Shown: positions 38,741 to 47,545 of the stretch, piece after piece | Position numbering within the stretch: position 1 is the stretch's first letter | Layout: each line of letters opens with the position of its first letter | Assembly (NCBI RefSeq): GCF_030409905.1 | Contig: NZ_JAUFQT010000001.1 | Coordinates: forward strand, 890,001-954,000 | From: Echinicola jeungdonensis | GTDB lineage: Bacteria > Bacteroidota > Bacteroidia > Cytophagales > Cyclobacteriaceae | DNA: 64,000 nt | Direction of reading: 5' to 3' | Position numbers and translations under genes: made by a program | The notes under the pieces: model-generated | Told to the model about the DNA's origin: nothing | What the model saw: only the letters and a program-made list of their open reading frames with translations | The model's database searches: none

Positions 38741-39643
38741 TTACTCGCTACTATCCTCTTGAAATATCCTCACATAATCCACCAAATATTCCCGTGGAAA
38801 GTCAGTTTCAGCTGGATCGCCCCCATTTGATCCCAAGGCCAGGTTTAACAAAATATAGTGGGGTTGATGAAAAGGGTTAAACCCATCGGGGTTTTGGGTT
38901 TGGCTAAGGTCAATTTCATTTAACAATTCATCATCCAAATAAAGGCGGATAAAATCCTCTGTCCAATGCATTTTCCACAAGTGGAATTTGTTGGGCCAGT
39001 CAGGATCGCTTTCCAAAAAATTTGAAAATGGTATTTTACTTTCATCCCACTCAGCTTCATATCTACCACCAGCCTTTTTCCAGGCTGCATTGGCCAAAAT
39101 GGTGGCTTTGCCATCCACTCTATAATATTCCATTATATCCACTTCACCATTAGCAGGCCAGCCTTTGGTTGTTCCCAAAGTCCAGATGGCAGGCCACATA
39201 CCAAGAGCAGTATCTATTTTTGCCCTGACTTCTATGATGCCATATTGAAATTCTTTTTTACCACGGGTATTGATACTTGCGGAGGAATACTGGGCGAATT
39301 CCCTGCTTTTCCTCCAATCATTGCTTTCAGAATTAAAAAATTCATTTTTAATTTTTTCTCTTTTCCCCTCAATGACCAAAAAACCATTTTTAACATTGGC
39401 ATTTTCTGGTTGGTACCATTGCAGTTCATTATTGCGGACAAATCCAAATTCAAAAGACCAAAAAGTTGAATCAGGTTTTCCATCTTCCTCAAATTCCTCA
39501 CTCCAGACCAGTTTATAGCCTGGATATTCCACCAACTCATAAGGAACATACCTATCCACAGCCCTGGTATTAGAATTGGAGCAGGAGGAAAATCCCATTA
39601 TCATTAAAAAAGAAAATAGAAGAGTTATTGAGTTTAGTTTCAT
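38741..39643 (-). CDS. GH16 endo-glycanase lipoprotein (laminarinase/galactanase type)
   Basis: 300 residues from the ATG at 39643, which gives MKLNSITLLFSFLMIMGFSSC with a lipobox; a longer frame to 39688 would bury it. Beta-jelly-roll GH16 catalytic motif GEVDIMEY contains Glu167, Asp169 and Glu172 (nucleophile, helper, acid/base) with the extra Met of the bulge-type subfamilies. Other blocks are YKLVWSEEFEEDGKPD, WPAIWTLG, WPNKFHLWKMHWTEDFIRLYLDDELL and YILLNLALGSNGG. Bulge-type GH16 enzymes cut beta-1,3-glucans or beta-1,3-galactans. Beside an exo-beta-1,3-galactanase, an endo-beta-1,3-galactanase is the better guess. It lies just downstream of SusD and is probably surface-exposed. Confidence 0.85.
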   Translation of the reverse strand: MKLNSITLLFSFLMIMGFSSCSNSNTRAVDRYVPYELVEYPGYKLVWSEEFEEDGKPDSTFWSFEFGFVRNNELQWYQPENANVKNGFLVIEGKREKIKNEFFNSESNDWRKSREFAQYSSASINTRGKKEFQYGIIEVRAKIDTALGMWPAIWTLGTTKGWPANGEVDIMEYYRVDGKATILANAAWKKAGGRYEAEWDESKIPFSNFLESDPDWPNKFHLWKMHWTEDFIRLYLDDELLNEIDLSQTQNPDGFNPFHQPHYILLNLALGSNGGDPAETDFPREYLVDYVRIFQEDSSE

Positions 39644-39763
39644 TTTTTGAAGGCCAAAACCAGGCTTAACTTTATTGGTTGGGTTCATTAGGGGACGGCC
39701 GAAACCATCCCCATAACAAACCTCAAAATGAACTTTAAATTTCAGCTATTAAATCAAGCTTAA

Positions 39764-41449
39764 TTAGTTATATCCAGGATTCTGCTCCAATTCAGCATCC
39801 TTATTTAATTCAATTTCTGTCAATGGTATTGGCATCAAGGTATGGGTTTCAGTAAGTCCATTGGTTGTTTCAATGGCTCCATCGGCCAAAGGAGTTGTTC
39901 CTGTCAATTCTTTTGCTCTATCTACTAAGGTTCCGGTACGCACCAAGGTTTTCCTTCTGTTTTCTTCTGCCAACAATTCCCTTACCCTTTCATCAAGAAT
40001 AAAATCCAGGGTTATATCTGATGGTTCAACTAAACTGGCATTGGCTCTTTCCCTTAGTTCATTGATATCATCCGCAGCTCCGGAAAGGTTTCCTTGTTTA
40101 AACCTGGCTTCTGCACGGAACAGGTAGGTTTCACCTAATCTCATTAGCATAAAATCCTTCCACATACCAAAACCAAAATTGTCCCTTTCATCATAATGTC
40201 CCCATTTTCGGGTATATGGAACGTACTTGAAAATAGTATCAGCGGCAAAGATTCTAATAACCGTTTCACCATCCGCAAGGGTAAATTCCGCATCCTCCCC
40301 ATATGGAACTGGCAACCCTCTGATATTGTCATAATTTTCACCTGGATGGTTAAAGTATAATTGGCGTTTGAGATTGAATTTAGAATTCCTCATATCCTCC
40401 TCCTCGTAGAGTTCATAAACTACCCAATTATTCAAACGGACTCTGGCAATCCCTCTGCCTCCTAAAGAATCAGTAGGCTGCATTCCGGGTAGGTCATGGT
40501 AGGAAGAACCCCAAATCCTTCTTTGTTGTGGAAATCCTGAACTACCACCAGTTACATCGGTTGGATTTTCAGCTTCCAGCACCCAAATGGCTTCTGAATT
40601 TCCCTCTCGTCTTCTTTGGTTACCAAATAAAAACATATCGGAAAAAGCATCCCCTGGTTCATTGGCGTTGACTCCATATCGTTCTTTTACCAAGCTTAGG
40701 TCACTATTGATGATTTCATCACACTGGGCTTCTGCCAGTGCATTTTCACCTCTTCTCAAATAAACTTCAGCCAATAGATGCCTTGCCATTTCCTTATTTC
40801 CTCGGGCATCATAAGAGGCGGTTCCAATGGTAGGCAAACCATCTATAGCAGTCATTAAGTCATCAATAATTACCTGATCTACTTCATTCACCGATGTTCG
40901 GACAAAATCCGTTTTAGGGCTCCTCAATGGTTCGGTAACTAAGGGCACATCCCCATACAATGTTACTAGCATATTATAAGCCAGGGCTCGGAAAAACCTT
41001 CCTTCTCCATTATAGATGGCCAATTCCTCTTCAGTCACTCCAGACACGCTTTCAACATTGGTACTGGATATCAAGATATTGGCATTATTGATAATGCTAT
41101 ATAACCATTGCCAAACCTTACGGGAAGCGTTGTCCGCCGGCATAAGGGTTTCATAATTGAAATAATGCCGGGCATCCCCATTGGATCGGCCAGCAGGAGC
41201 CCATACTATGTCGGTACCCAGATGCCAGATTCCCTGCAGGGTTTGGTCATTTGTAGTAGTTAAGAAAGTTCCATATTGATAATGAAGACCTACAACTGCA
41301 GCTTCAAAGCCTAATTTATCATCCAATACCTCAGGAGCATAACTGTCCAGAACTTCCTCATCCAAAAAGGAGTCCTTACAGCTATTCATCGTGGCCAATA
41401 AGCAAAAACCACTTAAGAATAATTTTATATATCGATTCATAACATTCAT
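39764..41449 (-). CDS. SusD/RagB-family outer-membrane nutrient-binding lipoprotein 1
   Basis: 561 residues, lipobox LATMNSC. SusD hallmarks are FLDEEVLDSY after the anchor, the TPR-like segment AEVYLRRGENALAEAQCDEII, and the C-terminal block MLMRLGETYLFRAEARFKQGNLSGAADDINELRERA. This last is the conserved SusD_RagB region, followed by FILDERVRELLAEENRRKTLVRTG. It forms the lid on the SusC transporter and captures oligosaccharides at the surface. It starts 15 nt after susC1, the standard arrangement. Two in-frame ATGs (41449, 41440) are possible starts. Confidence 0.95.
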   Translation of the reverse strand: MNVMNRYIKLFLSGFCLLATMNSCKDSFLDEEVLDSYAPEVLDDKLGFEAAVVGLHYQYGTFLTTTNDQTLQGIWHLGTDIVWAPAGRSNGDARHYFNYETLMPADNASRKVWQWLYSIINNANILISSTNVESVSGVTEEELAIYNGEGRFFRALAYNMLVTLYGDVPLVTEPLRSPKTDFVRTSVNEVDQVIIDDLMTAIDGLPTIGTASYDARGNKEMARHLLAEVYLRRGENALAEAQCDEIINSDLSLVKERYGVNANEPGDAFSDMFLFGNQRRREGNSEAIWVLEAENPTDVTGGSSGFPQQRRIWGSSYHDLPGMQPTDSLGGRGIARVRLNNWVVYELYEEEDMRNSKFNLKRQLYFNHPGENYDNIRGLPVPYGEDAEFTLADGETVIRIFAADTIFKYVPYTRKWGHYDERDNFGFGMWKDFMLMRLGETYLFRAEARFKQGNLSGAADDINELRERANASLVEPSDITLDFILDERVRELLAEENRRKTLVRTGTLVDRAKELTGTTPLADGAIETTNGLTETHTLMPIPLTEIELNKDAELEQNPGYN

Positions 41450-41464
41450 TTTTTCTGGTGAAAA

Positions 41465-44434
41465 TTACAGGGTCAGGTTAATACCAAAGGAAATGGATCT
41501 AACCAATGGATAATTGTTGGTCCAGTCACCGGAACCTCTGGGAGAGTAGTTGTTTTCCGGATCCCATCCAAACCAGTCCGTAAAGGTGTGCAGGTTCCTG
41601 CCAGCGGCATAAACCGTCAAACCTTTGATGTGGTATTTCTCCAACATATAAGCAGGCACCACATAACTCAAGCGTGCATCTTTGATCCGCACATAGCTGT
41701 AATCTTCTGCAAATCCATAACCTCTATAATTCCTAAAAGCTGCTAATGAAGGCCAATAATTGCTCGGGTTTTCAGGGGTCCAGTAATTAAATTCAGCTGG
41801 TAGGTTTCTCCTTCCTGCCTCATCAGCATAGGTAAGGTTATTATTGTTTTTCATGCCTCCCTGGGAGGTTTGGATAAATACACTTAAGTTCCAATTTTTG
41901 TACCTGAAGGTATTAGTCAGACCTCCTATCCACTTGGGGTCTACTTGACCTACAATTACCCTATCTGCATCAGTAATTTGACCATCATTATTTTGATCCC
42001 TGAATTTGATATCTCCAGGATTGGCCAATGGGTCTGTATCAGAAGCGTCCTCACCTTCTTGCCAAATGCCTAATTTCTCATAGTCATAAATCACCCGGAG
42101 AGGTTCTCCAATAAACCAACGGTTACCAACATCATCCTGGCCATCACCATACAATTCAAGAATCTCATTTTTATAAGTAGAAAAGTTTAAAGAGGTTTCC
42201 CAGGAAAAATCCTTATTCTCAATATTTACCGTATTAATGGTAAATTCAATACCCTTATTCTGCATTTCTCCTAAATTAGTCAAAACACTTCCATACCCTG
42301 TTACAGTTGGTAGGTTTCTTCTAAGCAATATGTCCTTGGTTTTGGTTTTATATACTTCAACCGTACCTCGTACACGGTTATTTACCACACCAAAATCCAA
42401 TGCCAAGTTGGTGGAGGTCGTTGTCTCCCAATTCAAGTTGGCATTCCCCAGGGAATTATATATAACTCCTACTAAGGCTGCTCCTCCAAAAGGTTGCAAA
42501 ACAGTTGCTGCTGTGGAGGCAGTTTGATTGACACCAATGGCTTGGTTCCCTGCTTGTCCATGGGATAAACGCAATTTGAGTTCCCCTACGGATGGGTGAT
42601 TTTTCATAAACTCCTCATTATGGATATTCCAACCTATGGCCATGGAGGGGAAAAATCCATATTTGTCCGTATCAGCTCCAAATGCGGAATATCCATCCCT
42701 TCTACCGGTTACGGTCAGTAAGTAACGGCTATCATAGGAATAATTGATCCTACCCATTTGGGAAAGTAAAGTATAGCTATTTCCTTCCGAATCCGTGGAT
42801 TGCGTAGTACCCGCACTCATATTATAATAGGAAAGGGCATCATTGATAAAACCCCTGGATTGGGCTGAGTTATTAAAGTAAGTAACTTCCTGGGCACTGT
42901 ACAAGCCAGTAATATCGATATGATGTTTGTCAATGTCCTTTGCATAGCTAATGATATTTTCCAATACCCAGTTAGATCTTTCAGTATTAGATACATTGGC
43001 CGTACCACTTTGGTCATTTGCTGCCCTACCAGTGTATTGAGCAGTCCTGTCAATGTTGTAAACGTAAGTTCCGTTTAACCTATATTTTAATCCAGGAATA
43101 AAGCTAGGTGTAATCTCTGCATAACCACTCCCTGATAAGGTCTTATCTCTATCTACCCTGTCAACTGTTAATCCCAAAAGTGGGTTTCTGAACAATTCCT
43201 CCGGAGCCATTGGAAAAGTGATATAATTACCTTGATCGTCAAAAGGGACGGAATAGGGACTCATTGCAGTAGCCTCCAATAAATTCACCCTTCCACCATC
43301 AGAATTATTATCGGAGAAGAAAGCAGAGGTTCCCACCCTTAAGAAGTCTGTAATATTGGCATCCAGGTTGGAACGGATGCTGGTCCTTTGAAATTGATAA
43401 CCTCTTACAACACCTTTTTGCTTTAACCTGCTTCCTGAAACATAATATTGAACATTTTCTGTTCCACCGGTAATGCTCAGGTTATGTTCGTTAATGCGTC
43501 CTTGTTGATCAGCCTGATCCAACCAATCCGTAGTTATTCCAGCATTGTAATTTTGAACCTCTGAAGCATTGGGAAGAACATCGGTCATTGGAAGGTCATT
43601 GGCAGATACGAAATCTGCATATTTTTGAACATACCTATCAGGTCCCATTGGTTCTAATACATGGGCCATATTTTCAAAACCAGTATATCCACTGTATTTA
43701 ATGACGGGCTCACCAGCAGTTGCCGAACCGCGTTTGGTAGTAATAAGAATCACCCCATTGGCACCTCTGGTACCATATATGGCCACAGCAGAAGCATCTT
43801 TAAGGATTTCGATAGATTCAATATCATTGGGATTCAAGTCATTGATGGATCCAAAAAATGGAACTCCGTCTACCACAATAAAAGGGCTGGTGTTTGCATT
43901 GATGGAGTTCACCCCACGTATCTGCATATTAGCTGAACTCCCAGGAACAGAAGAAGTCTGGGAGACATTAAGTCCGGCTGTGGTTCCCTGAATGGCCTGG
44001 GTCACATCGGTTACAGGAAGGTTGGTTAACCTTTCTTTTGGGACAGAAGCAACTGAACCCGTGATATCTGATCTTTTTTGGGTACCATAACCTACTACTA
44101 CTACTTCATCAAGCTGGCTGATATCTTCACTCAATTCTACATTGATCTCAGAGGCATTGCCCACTTCGATTTCCTGAGTAGTATATCCAATAAAAGATAC
44201 TTGTAAAACCGCATTTTCAGTGGTTAATTCCAGGGTATAATTCCCATCCAGATCTGTAGCGGTACCATTAGAAGTCCCCTTCTCAAGGACAGTTGCCCCG
44301 GGGATGGGCTGTTGGGTGGCTTGGTCCACCACCATTCCATTAATTGTTTTGCCGGACTGTGCCCAAGCGGACAAGCTGACCAAAAGAAAGCAAAGCACTA
44401 AAGCCGCCATCTTTTTTTGTAAATACTGTTCCAT
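41465..44434 (-). CDS. SusC/RagA-family TonB-linked outer-membrane transporter 1
   Basis: 989 residues, intact. Signal peptide ending SAWAQS, carboxypeptidase-regulatory-like domain (INGMVVDQATQQPIPGATVLEKG...), TonB box region LDEVVVVGYGTQKRSDITGS, plug domain with VTQAIQGTTAGLNVSQTSS and IEILKDASAVAIYGTRGANGVILITTKRG, then a 22-strand barrel ending in SISFGINLTL with a terminal hydrophobic residue. It imports glycan fragments across the outer membrane, energised by TonB. First gene of unit 1; the triple-TTTAAC operator lies 145-180 bp upstream. Confidence 0.97.
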   Translation of the reverse strand: MEQYLQKKMAALVLCFLLVSLSAWAQSGKTINGMVVDQATQQPIPGATVLEKGTSNGTATDLDGNYTLELTTENAVLQVSFIGYTTQEIEVGNASEINVELSEDISQLDEVVVVGYGTQKRSDITGSVASVPKERLTNLPVTDVTQAIQGTTAGLNVSQTSSVPGSSANMQIRGVNSINANTSPFIVVDGVPFFGSINDLNPNDIESIEILKDASAVAIYGTRGANGVILITTKRGSATAGEPVIKYSGYTGFENMAHVLEPMGPDRYVQKYADFVSANDLPMTDVLPNASEVQNYNAGITTDWLDQADQQGRINEHNLSITGGTENVQYYVSGSRLKQKGVVRGYQFQRTSIRSNLDANITDFLRVGTSAFFSDNNSDGGRVNLLEATAMSPYSVPFDDQGNYITFPMAPEELFRNPLLGLTVDRVDRDKTLSGSGYAEITPSFIPGLKYRLNGTYVYNIDRTAQYTGRAANDQSGTANVSNTERSNWVLENIISYAKDIDKHHIDITGLYSAQEVTYFNNSAQSRGFINDALSYYNMSAGTTQSTDSEGNSYTLLSQMGRINYSYDSRYLLTVTGRRDGYSAFGADTDKYGFFPSMAIGWNIHNEEFMKNHPSVGELKLRLSHGQAGNQAIGVNQTASTAATVLQPFGGAALVGVIYNSLGNANLNWETTTSTNLALDFGVVNNRVRGTVEVYKTKTKDILLRRNLPTVTGYGSVLTNLGEMQNKGIEFTINTVNIENKDFSWETSLNFSTYKNEILELYGDGQDDVGNRWFIGEPLRVIYDYEKLGIWQEGEDASDTDPLANPGDIKFRDQNNDGQITDADRVIVGQVDPKWIGGLTNTFRYKNWNLSVFIQTSQGGMKNNNNLTYADEAGRRNLPAEFNYWTPENPSNYWPSLAAFRNYRGYGFAEDYSYVRIKDARLSYVVPAYMLEKYHIKGLTVYAAGRNLHTFTDWFGWDPENNYSPRGSGDWTNNYPLVRSISFGINLTL

Positions 44435-44577
44435 TTGTTTTTGGGTTTTATTTTTTTAAGAATTGATTAATCTCCTGATGGACCAAAGGGAAGCCAATCC
44501 TTTCTCCAACTGAAAATCAAATCAACTGCGTCACACAACGCTTAGTAAATGAACCTAAATGAAGCCAAAAACAAAAG

Positions 44578-44615
44578 TTAATCTGACTTTTAACGGTAGT
44601 TTTAACGGTTAAAAG
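44578..44615 (-). promoter_or_regulatory. Triple TTTAAC operator, copy 1 (upstream of susC1)
   Basis: TTAATC (44578-44583, degenerate), TTTAAC (44589-44594) and TTTAAC (44601-44606) are spaced 11 and 12 bp. They are followed by the inverted GTTAAA (44608-44613). The terminal 20 bp (44596-44615) are identical to those of copies 2 and 3. The element ends about 145 bp upstream of the susC1 ATG. It is the candidate binding site of the membrane winged-helix regulator at 61840-62988. Confidence 0.7.
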
Positions 44616-44879
44616 CGCACCCTACCCAGTATGAAAACCAGGTAATTAATGGATTTTCAAAATAAAATTTGGTTGTCGCTTTCAAAAAATTCTGCCTAAA
44701 CTCAAGCAAAAAGAATACCTAGTAATAGTTTAGTTACCCCTCATTGTTTACCCATTAATTAAATCCAGATTTCTTAACTTACATCCTCTGAAAAAAAATA
44801 GAGCTTAACCTTCAATAATGAAGTTTGGATTTCTCGGAATGCCCCCAGTTCAAATCCCTATACTCATCTCTAAAATCTA

Positions 44880-45683
44880 TTATTTCAAATCTAATATCTC
44901 AATTTTTCTAAACTCCACACCTTGCCCTTCTGACTGTAAACCAATATAACCTTGCCTTAATGGTTTCCCGTCTTTTTTCACTTTAGGGTCATACCCATTT
45001 ACCACTCCTCCACCGATTTGGGGTTTAGTGTATTGCAATACCGTATCCCCATTTATTAAGTGAGTGACCAAACTGTCCTCATAAACAATCAAATCAGCTT
45101 TCACCCATGCATTCCATTTATATGTGGGTGATGAAGAGTTGATACAATGTCTGGGATCCATTTCTCCATTGTAAAACACCTCTGTTCCTGGTGAACACAT
45201 ATTACCGGTCGGCCTTTCTACTCCTTCTTCCACTTCTGCCAACATCTGAAATTCCACGGATATTGGCCAATCCTGTTCTTTGAAAATACTTTCTGGTGAC
45301 TGGGAATGAAACATTACTCCACTATTGCGATAGGTATAGCTAGGGGCATCTTCCAGCCATTCTTCTGTAAAACGATATTCCCATTTCAAGTGAAATGAAG
45401 AAAATGGCTGTTTATAAAACAAATGCCCATACCGTTCCTCAAAACCTTCATAGCCTTCATAATTAACCTGGATTTTATCATTTACAACCCTGAATGTTTT
45501 GGCATAATTATCACCCAATTCATGATGATGGATTTTGGGCACCCAACCCTCCAGGTTTTTCCCGTTAAATAAGGAAATCCATTTTTTATTTGCTTTTGAA
45601 TTCCCGGAAGCGCAGGAAAAGCTTATTCCCAATAGAAGGATTCCTACAATTAGCTTATCTACTTTAATTTCACTTGCTAGCAT
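44880..45683 (-). CDS. DUF1080 (3-keto-disaccharide hydrolase-like) lipoprotein
   Basis: 267 residues, lipobox ISFSC. DUF1080 (concanavalin-like jelly roll) features are WISLFNGKNLEGWVPKIH near the start, FSSFHLKWEYRF, RNSGVMFHSQSPE, SVEFQMLAE and the closing LRQGYIGLQSEGQGVEFRKIEIL. Family members are known as 3-keto-glucoside/disaccharide hydrolases or are uncharacterised. It is a single gene between two hairpins and the susC1 operator. It may remove oxidised sugars from glycans, but no partner oxidoreductase is present here. Confidence 0.8.
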   Translation of the reverse strand: MLASEIKVDKLIVGILLLGISFSCASGNSKANKKWISLFNGKNLEGWVPKIHHHELGDNYAKTFRVVNDKIQVNYEGYEGFEERYGHLFYKQPFSSFHLKWEYRFTEEWLEDAPSYTYRNSGVMFHSQSPESIFKEQDWPISVEFQMLAEVEEGVERPTGNMCSPGTEVFYNGEMDPRHCINSSSPTYKWNAWVKADLIVYEDSLVTHLINGDTVLQYTKPQIGGGVVNGYDPKVKKDGKPLRQGYIGLQSEGQGVEFRKIEILDLK

Positions 45684-45768
45684 TTCGATTTAATTTATTT
45701 GCCTTCTAAACTACATAATCCCGATCATACCTTTCATCATATTCAACTTGGTATTTCTCCAAAAAATG

Positions 45769-45791
45769 AAAAAATCCCGCCCCTTCGGGGC
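45769..45791 (-). terminator. Terminator-like hairpin upstream of the DUF1080 gene
   Basis: On the minus strand, GCCCC-GAA-GGGGC (45779-45791) is followed by GGGATTTTTT (T-run at 45769-45774). It probably ends transcripts from the zincin lipoprotein gene before the DUF1080 gene. Confidence 0.6.
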
Positions 45792-45976
45792 TCAAGGATT
45801 GGAGATTATGAGAAAATAATACCTCAATTCTTGCCCGAGGTGGATCTTCCATAATTCGACCGGGCAGGTTGTTAAATTTGTTTGAGGCGGATTAGTGGAC
45901 CTCTTTTTTTCTTGAAAGAAGGTATGGCCTCAGAGAAATGGACCTAAGAAGCCTTTTTAAGGCTCCAACTAAAATA

Positions 45977-45998
45977 ACCCCGGGTCAAAACCCGGGGT
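45977..45998 (-). terminator. GC-rich hairpin downstream of the zincin gene
   Basis: ACCCCGGGT (45977-45985) and ACCCGGGGT (45990-45998) form a perfect 9-bp stem with a 4-nt loop, followed on the minus strand by TATTTTAG. A small second hairpin, AACCCTGGAAGGGTT, is at 46020-46034. It lies about 90 bp after the zincin stop; either a terminator or an intergenic repeat. Confidence 0.5.
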
Positions 45999-46089
45999 AT
46001 CTCGTCAAAATTTCTAAACAACCCTGGAAGGGTTAAACTAATTTGAGTTCCAGTTCTGGAATAAATGTGCATAATCAAATCACCTTTTA

Positions 46090-47298
46090 TCAAAAACTTG
46101 GAAGTCCATCATCTTTCATTCCCTGCATGATCAGCGCATGCCAAATATAAAGCTCAGGACTTCCTGAATCTTCATGGGCACCATTGATACCATAGGGCCA
46201 AAAATGAGTTCCATCTCCTCTGAGGATTGAATTATTGTCTCCTGATAAAATCTGTATTATTTCATTGGCCCTTGGACCGACATAAGTCCCCCCTTGAATG
46301 AGTTCTCCCCATTTCCAATGGGTTCCTACCCCCACAACATGGGCAATTTCATGCATTGCCGTTCCTGTTCTTTGATAACTGACATTCGATCCTATCCGAA
46401 TGGTGCCATTAATATTGCCGTCTGCTGTAGGCACTCCTGGGTTATAGTATACATTAATATGTTTTTCAATACTTGTATAACTATTATAGTATTCAACTGC
46501 CTTTTTAAATGCTTCCTTAATCCGGTCATAATTTTCCTGTAATTCGGTAGAAGGATTGGGATCCTCATGGAGGGTAAAAGTGATATTGCCCTTCTTCCGG
46601 GTTGTCACCTCAAGGGTATTTCCATAACTGACCCCTTTTTCATTTTTTGCATAAGCCCTGAGGTAATATTTCTTTTCAGGATCCAAACCTTTTATTTCAG
46701 CTAGAAAGCTGTTCATTCCATTACCCATCTCTATAACCTCCTCATCAATGGAAGGAGAAGGTTCTAAATCCCAGCATACCCCTTTCTCAGTTATTGGAAA
46801 ACCTCCATCATTGTTTAACGCCACCCTTAGATGGATGCTATGGGCTGCCGAGATATATTTCACACCTGTTTCCACTTCAGGCTTGTCGGCAGCAGGAGTC
46901 TCGAATTTCAATTTCTCTCCATATCCAACTCCAATTTCATTTACTGCATAGGCCCTTGCACTGTATTTTATTCCGTCATTAAGTGCGTTTAATGATGCAC
47001 TAAACTCTCCACTTCCTTTTACAGATGATGCTTCGATATAATGGTTTTCCAAAGTCGGTACTCCATCTCCCTCCATAAAACAAACTCCTCTTTCCAAAAC
47101 AGCATATCCCCCATCATTTTCAACTTTACTATCAAAAATGGCACTAGAATTGGTGACCTGAACCATTTCCAAACCTTGCAAGGTAGGCACCTCCCCTTCA
47201 TTGTTGGATGGCTCTTCTTCAATTTTCGGTGGGTCGACTTCCTGATTACAACTTAAAATCAACAGGACTAATAAACTGATATTTATTATTTTATTCAT
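46090..47298 (-). CDS. Lipoprotein with two Ig/FnIII-like domains and a zincin metalloprotease domain
   Basis: 402 residues, lipobox LLILSC. After an acidic linker, two Ig/FnIII-like repeats follow (about 40-130 and 140-235), sharing the motifs GGYAVLERGVCF / GGFPITEKGVCW and KYSARAYAVNEIGVGYG / KYYLRAYAKNEKGVSYG. The C-terminal domain (about 245-402) carries AMHEIAHVVGVGTHW with His316, Glu317, His320 and His327: a zinc site HExxHxxGxxxH, one residue longer than the canonical metzincin HExxHxxGxxH. The segment after it (ANEIIQILSGDNN, HFWPYGIN, HALIMQGMKDDG) recurs in secreted Bacteroidota zincins. It is probably a surface peptidase. It stands alone between terminators at 47489-47533 and 45977-45998. 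Confidence 0.7.
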   Translation of the reverse strand: MNKIINISLLVLLILSCNQEVDPPKIEEEPSNNEGEVPTLQGLEMVQVTNSSAIFDSKVENDGGYAVLERGVCFMEGDGVPTLENHYIEASSVKGSGEFSASLNALNDGIKYSARAYAVNEIGVGYGEKLKFETPAADKPEVETGVKYISAAHSIHLRVALNNDGGFPITEKGVCWDLEPSPSIDEEVIEMGNGMNSFLAEIKGLDPEKKYYLRAYAKNEKGVSYGNTLEVTTRKKGNITFTLHEDPNPSTELQENYDRIKEAFKKAVEYYNSYTSIEKHINVYYNPGVPTADGNINGTIRIGSNVSYQRTGTAMHEIAHVVGVGTHWKWGELIQGGTYVGPRANEIIQILSGDNNSILRGDGTHFWPYGINGAHEDSGSPELYIWHALIMQGMKDDGLPSF

Positions 47299-47488
47299 TT
47301 AAGAATACATTTGAAAGGAATTAATAAAAAATCCTTTTTGGTTAATAAATCAATAAAAACAAATCCCCTTCTGCAAGAGATAAAAACCAGTTGGGTAACC
47401 ATTTTTTAAGGGAGGTAATAAAAATTGTTTTAGGGTCAAAACCACGGTAACCTTGGACTGTTAACAGTGGATTGTCGCTCCCTAATTG

Positions 47489-47533
47489 AAAAAACAACCC
47501 TCCCCAACCTCAAAAAGAGCCAGGGAAGGTTGT
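47489..47533 (-). terminator. Rho-independent terminator of susCD unit 2
   Basis: On the minus strand ACAACCTTCCC (47523-47533) pairs with GGGAGGGTTGT (47494-47504), an 11-bp stem with one mismatch. A T-run (47489-47494) follows directly. It begins 13 bp after the stop of the DUF4998 gene. Confidence 0.75.
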
Positions 47534-47545
47534 CAAACCCCAAAA

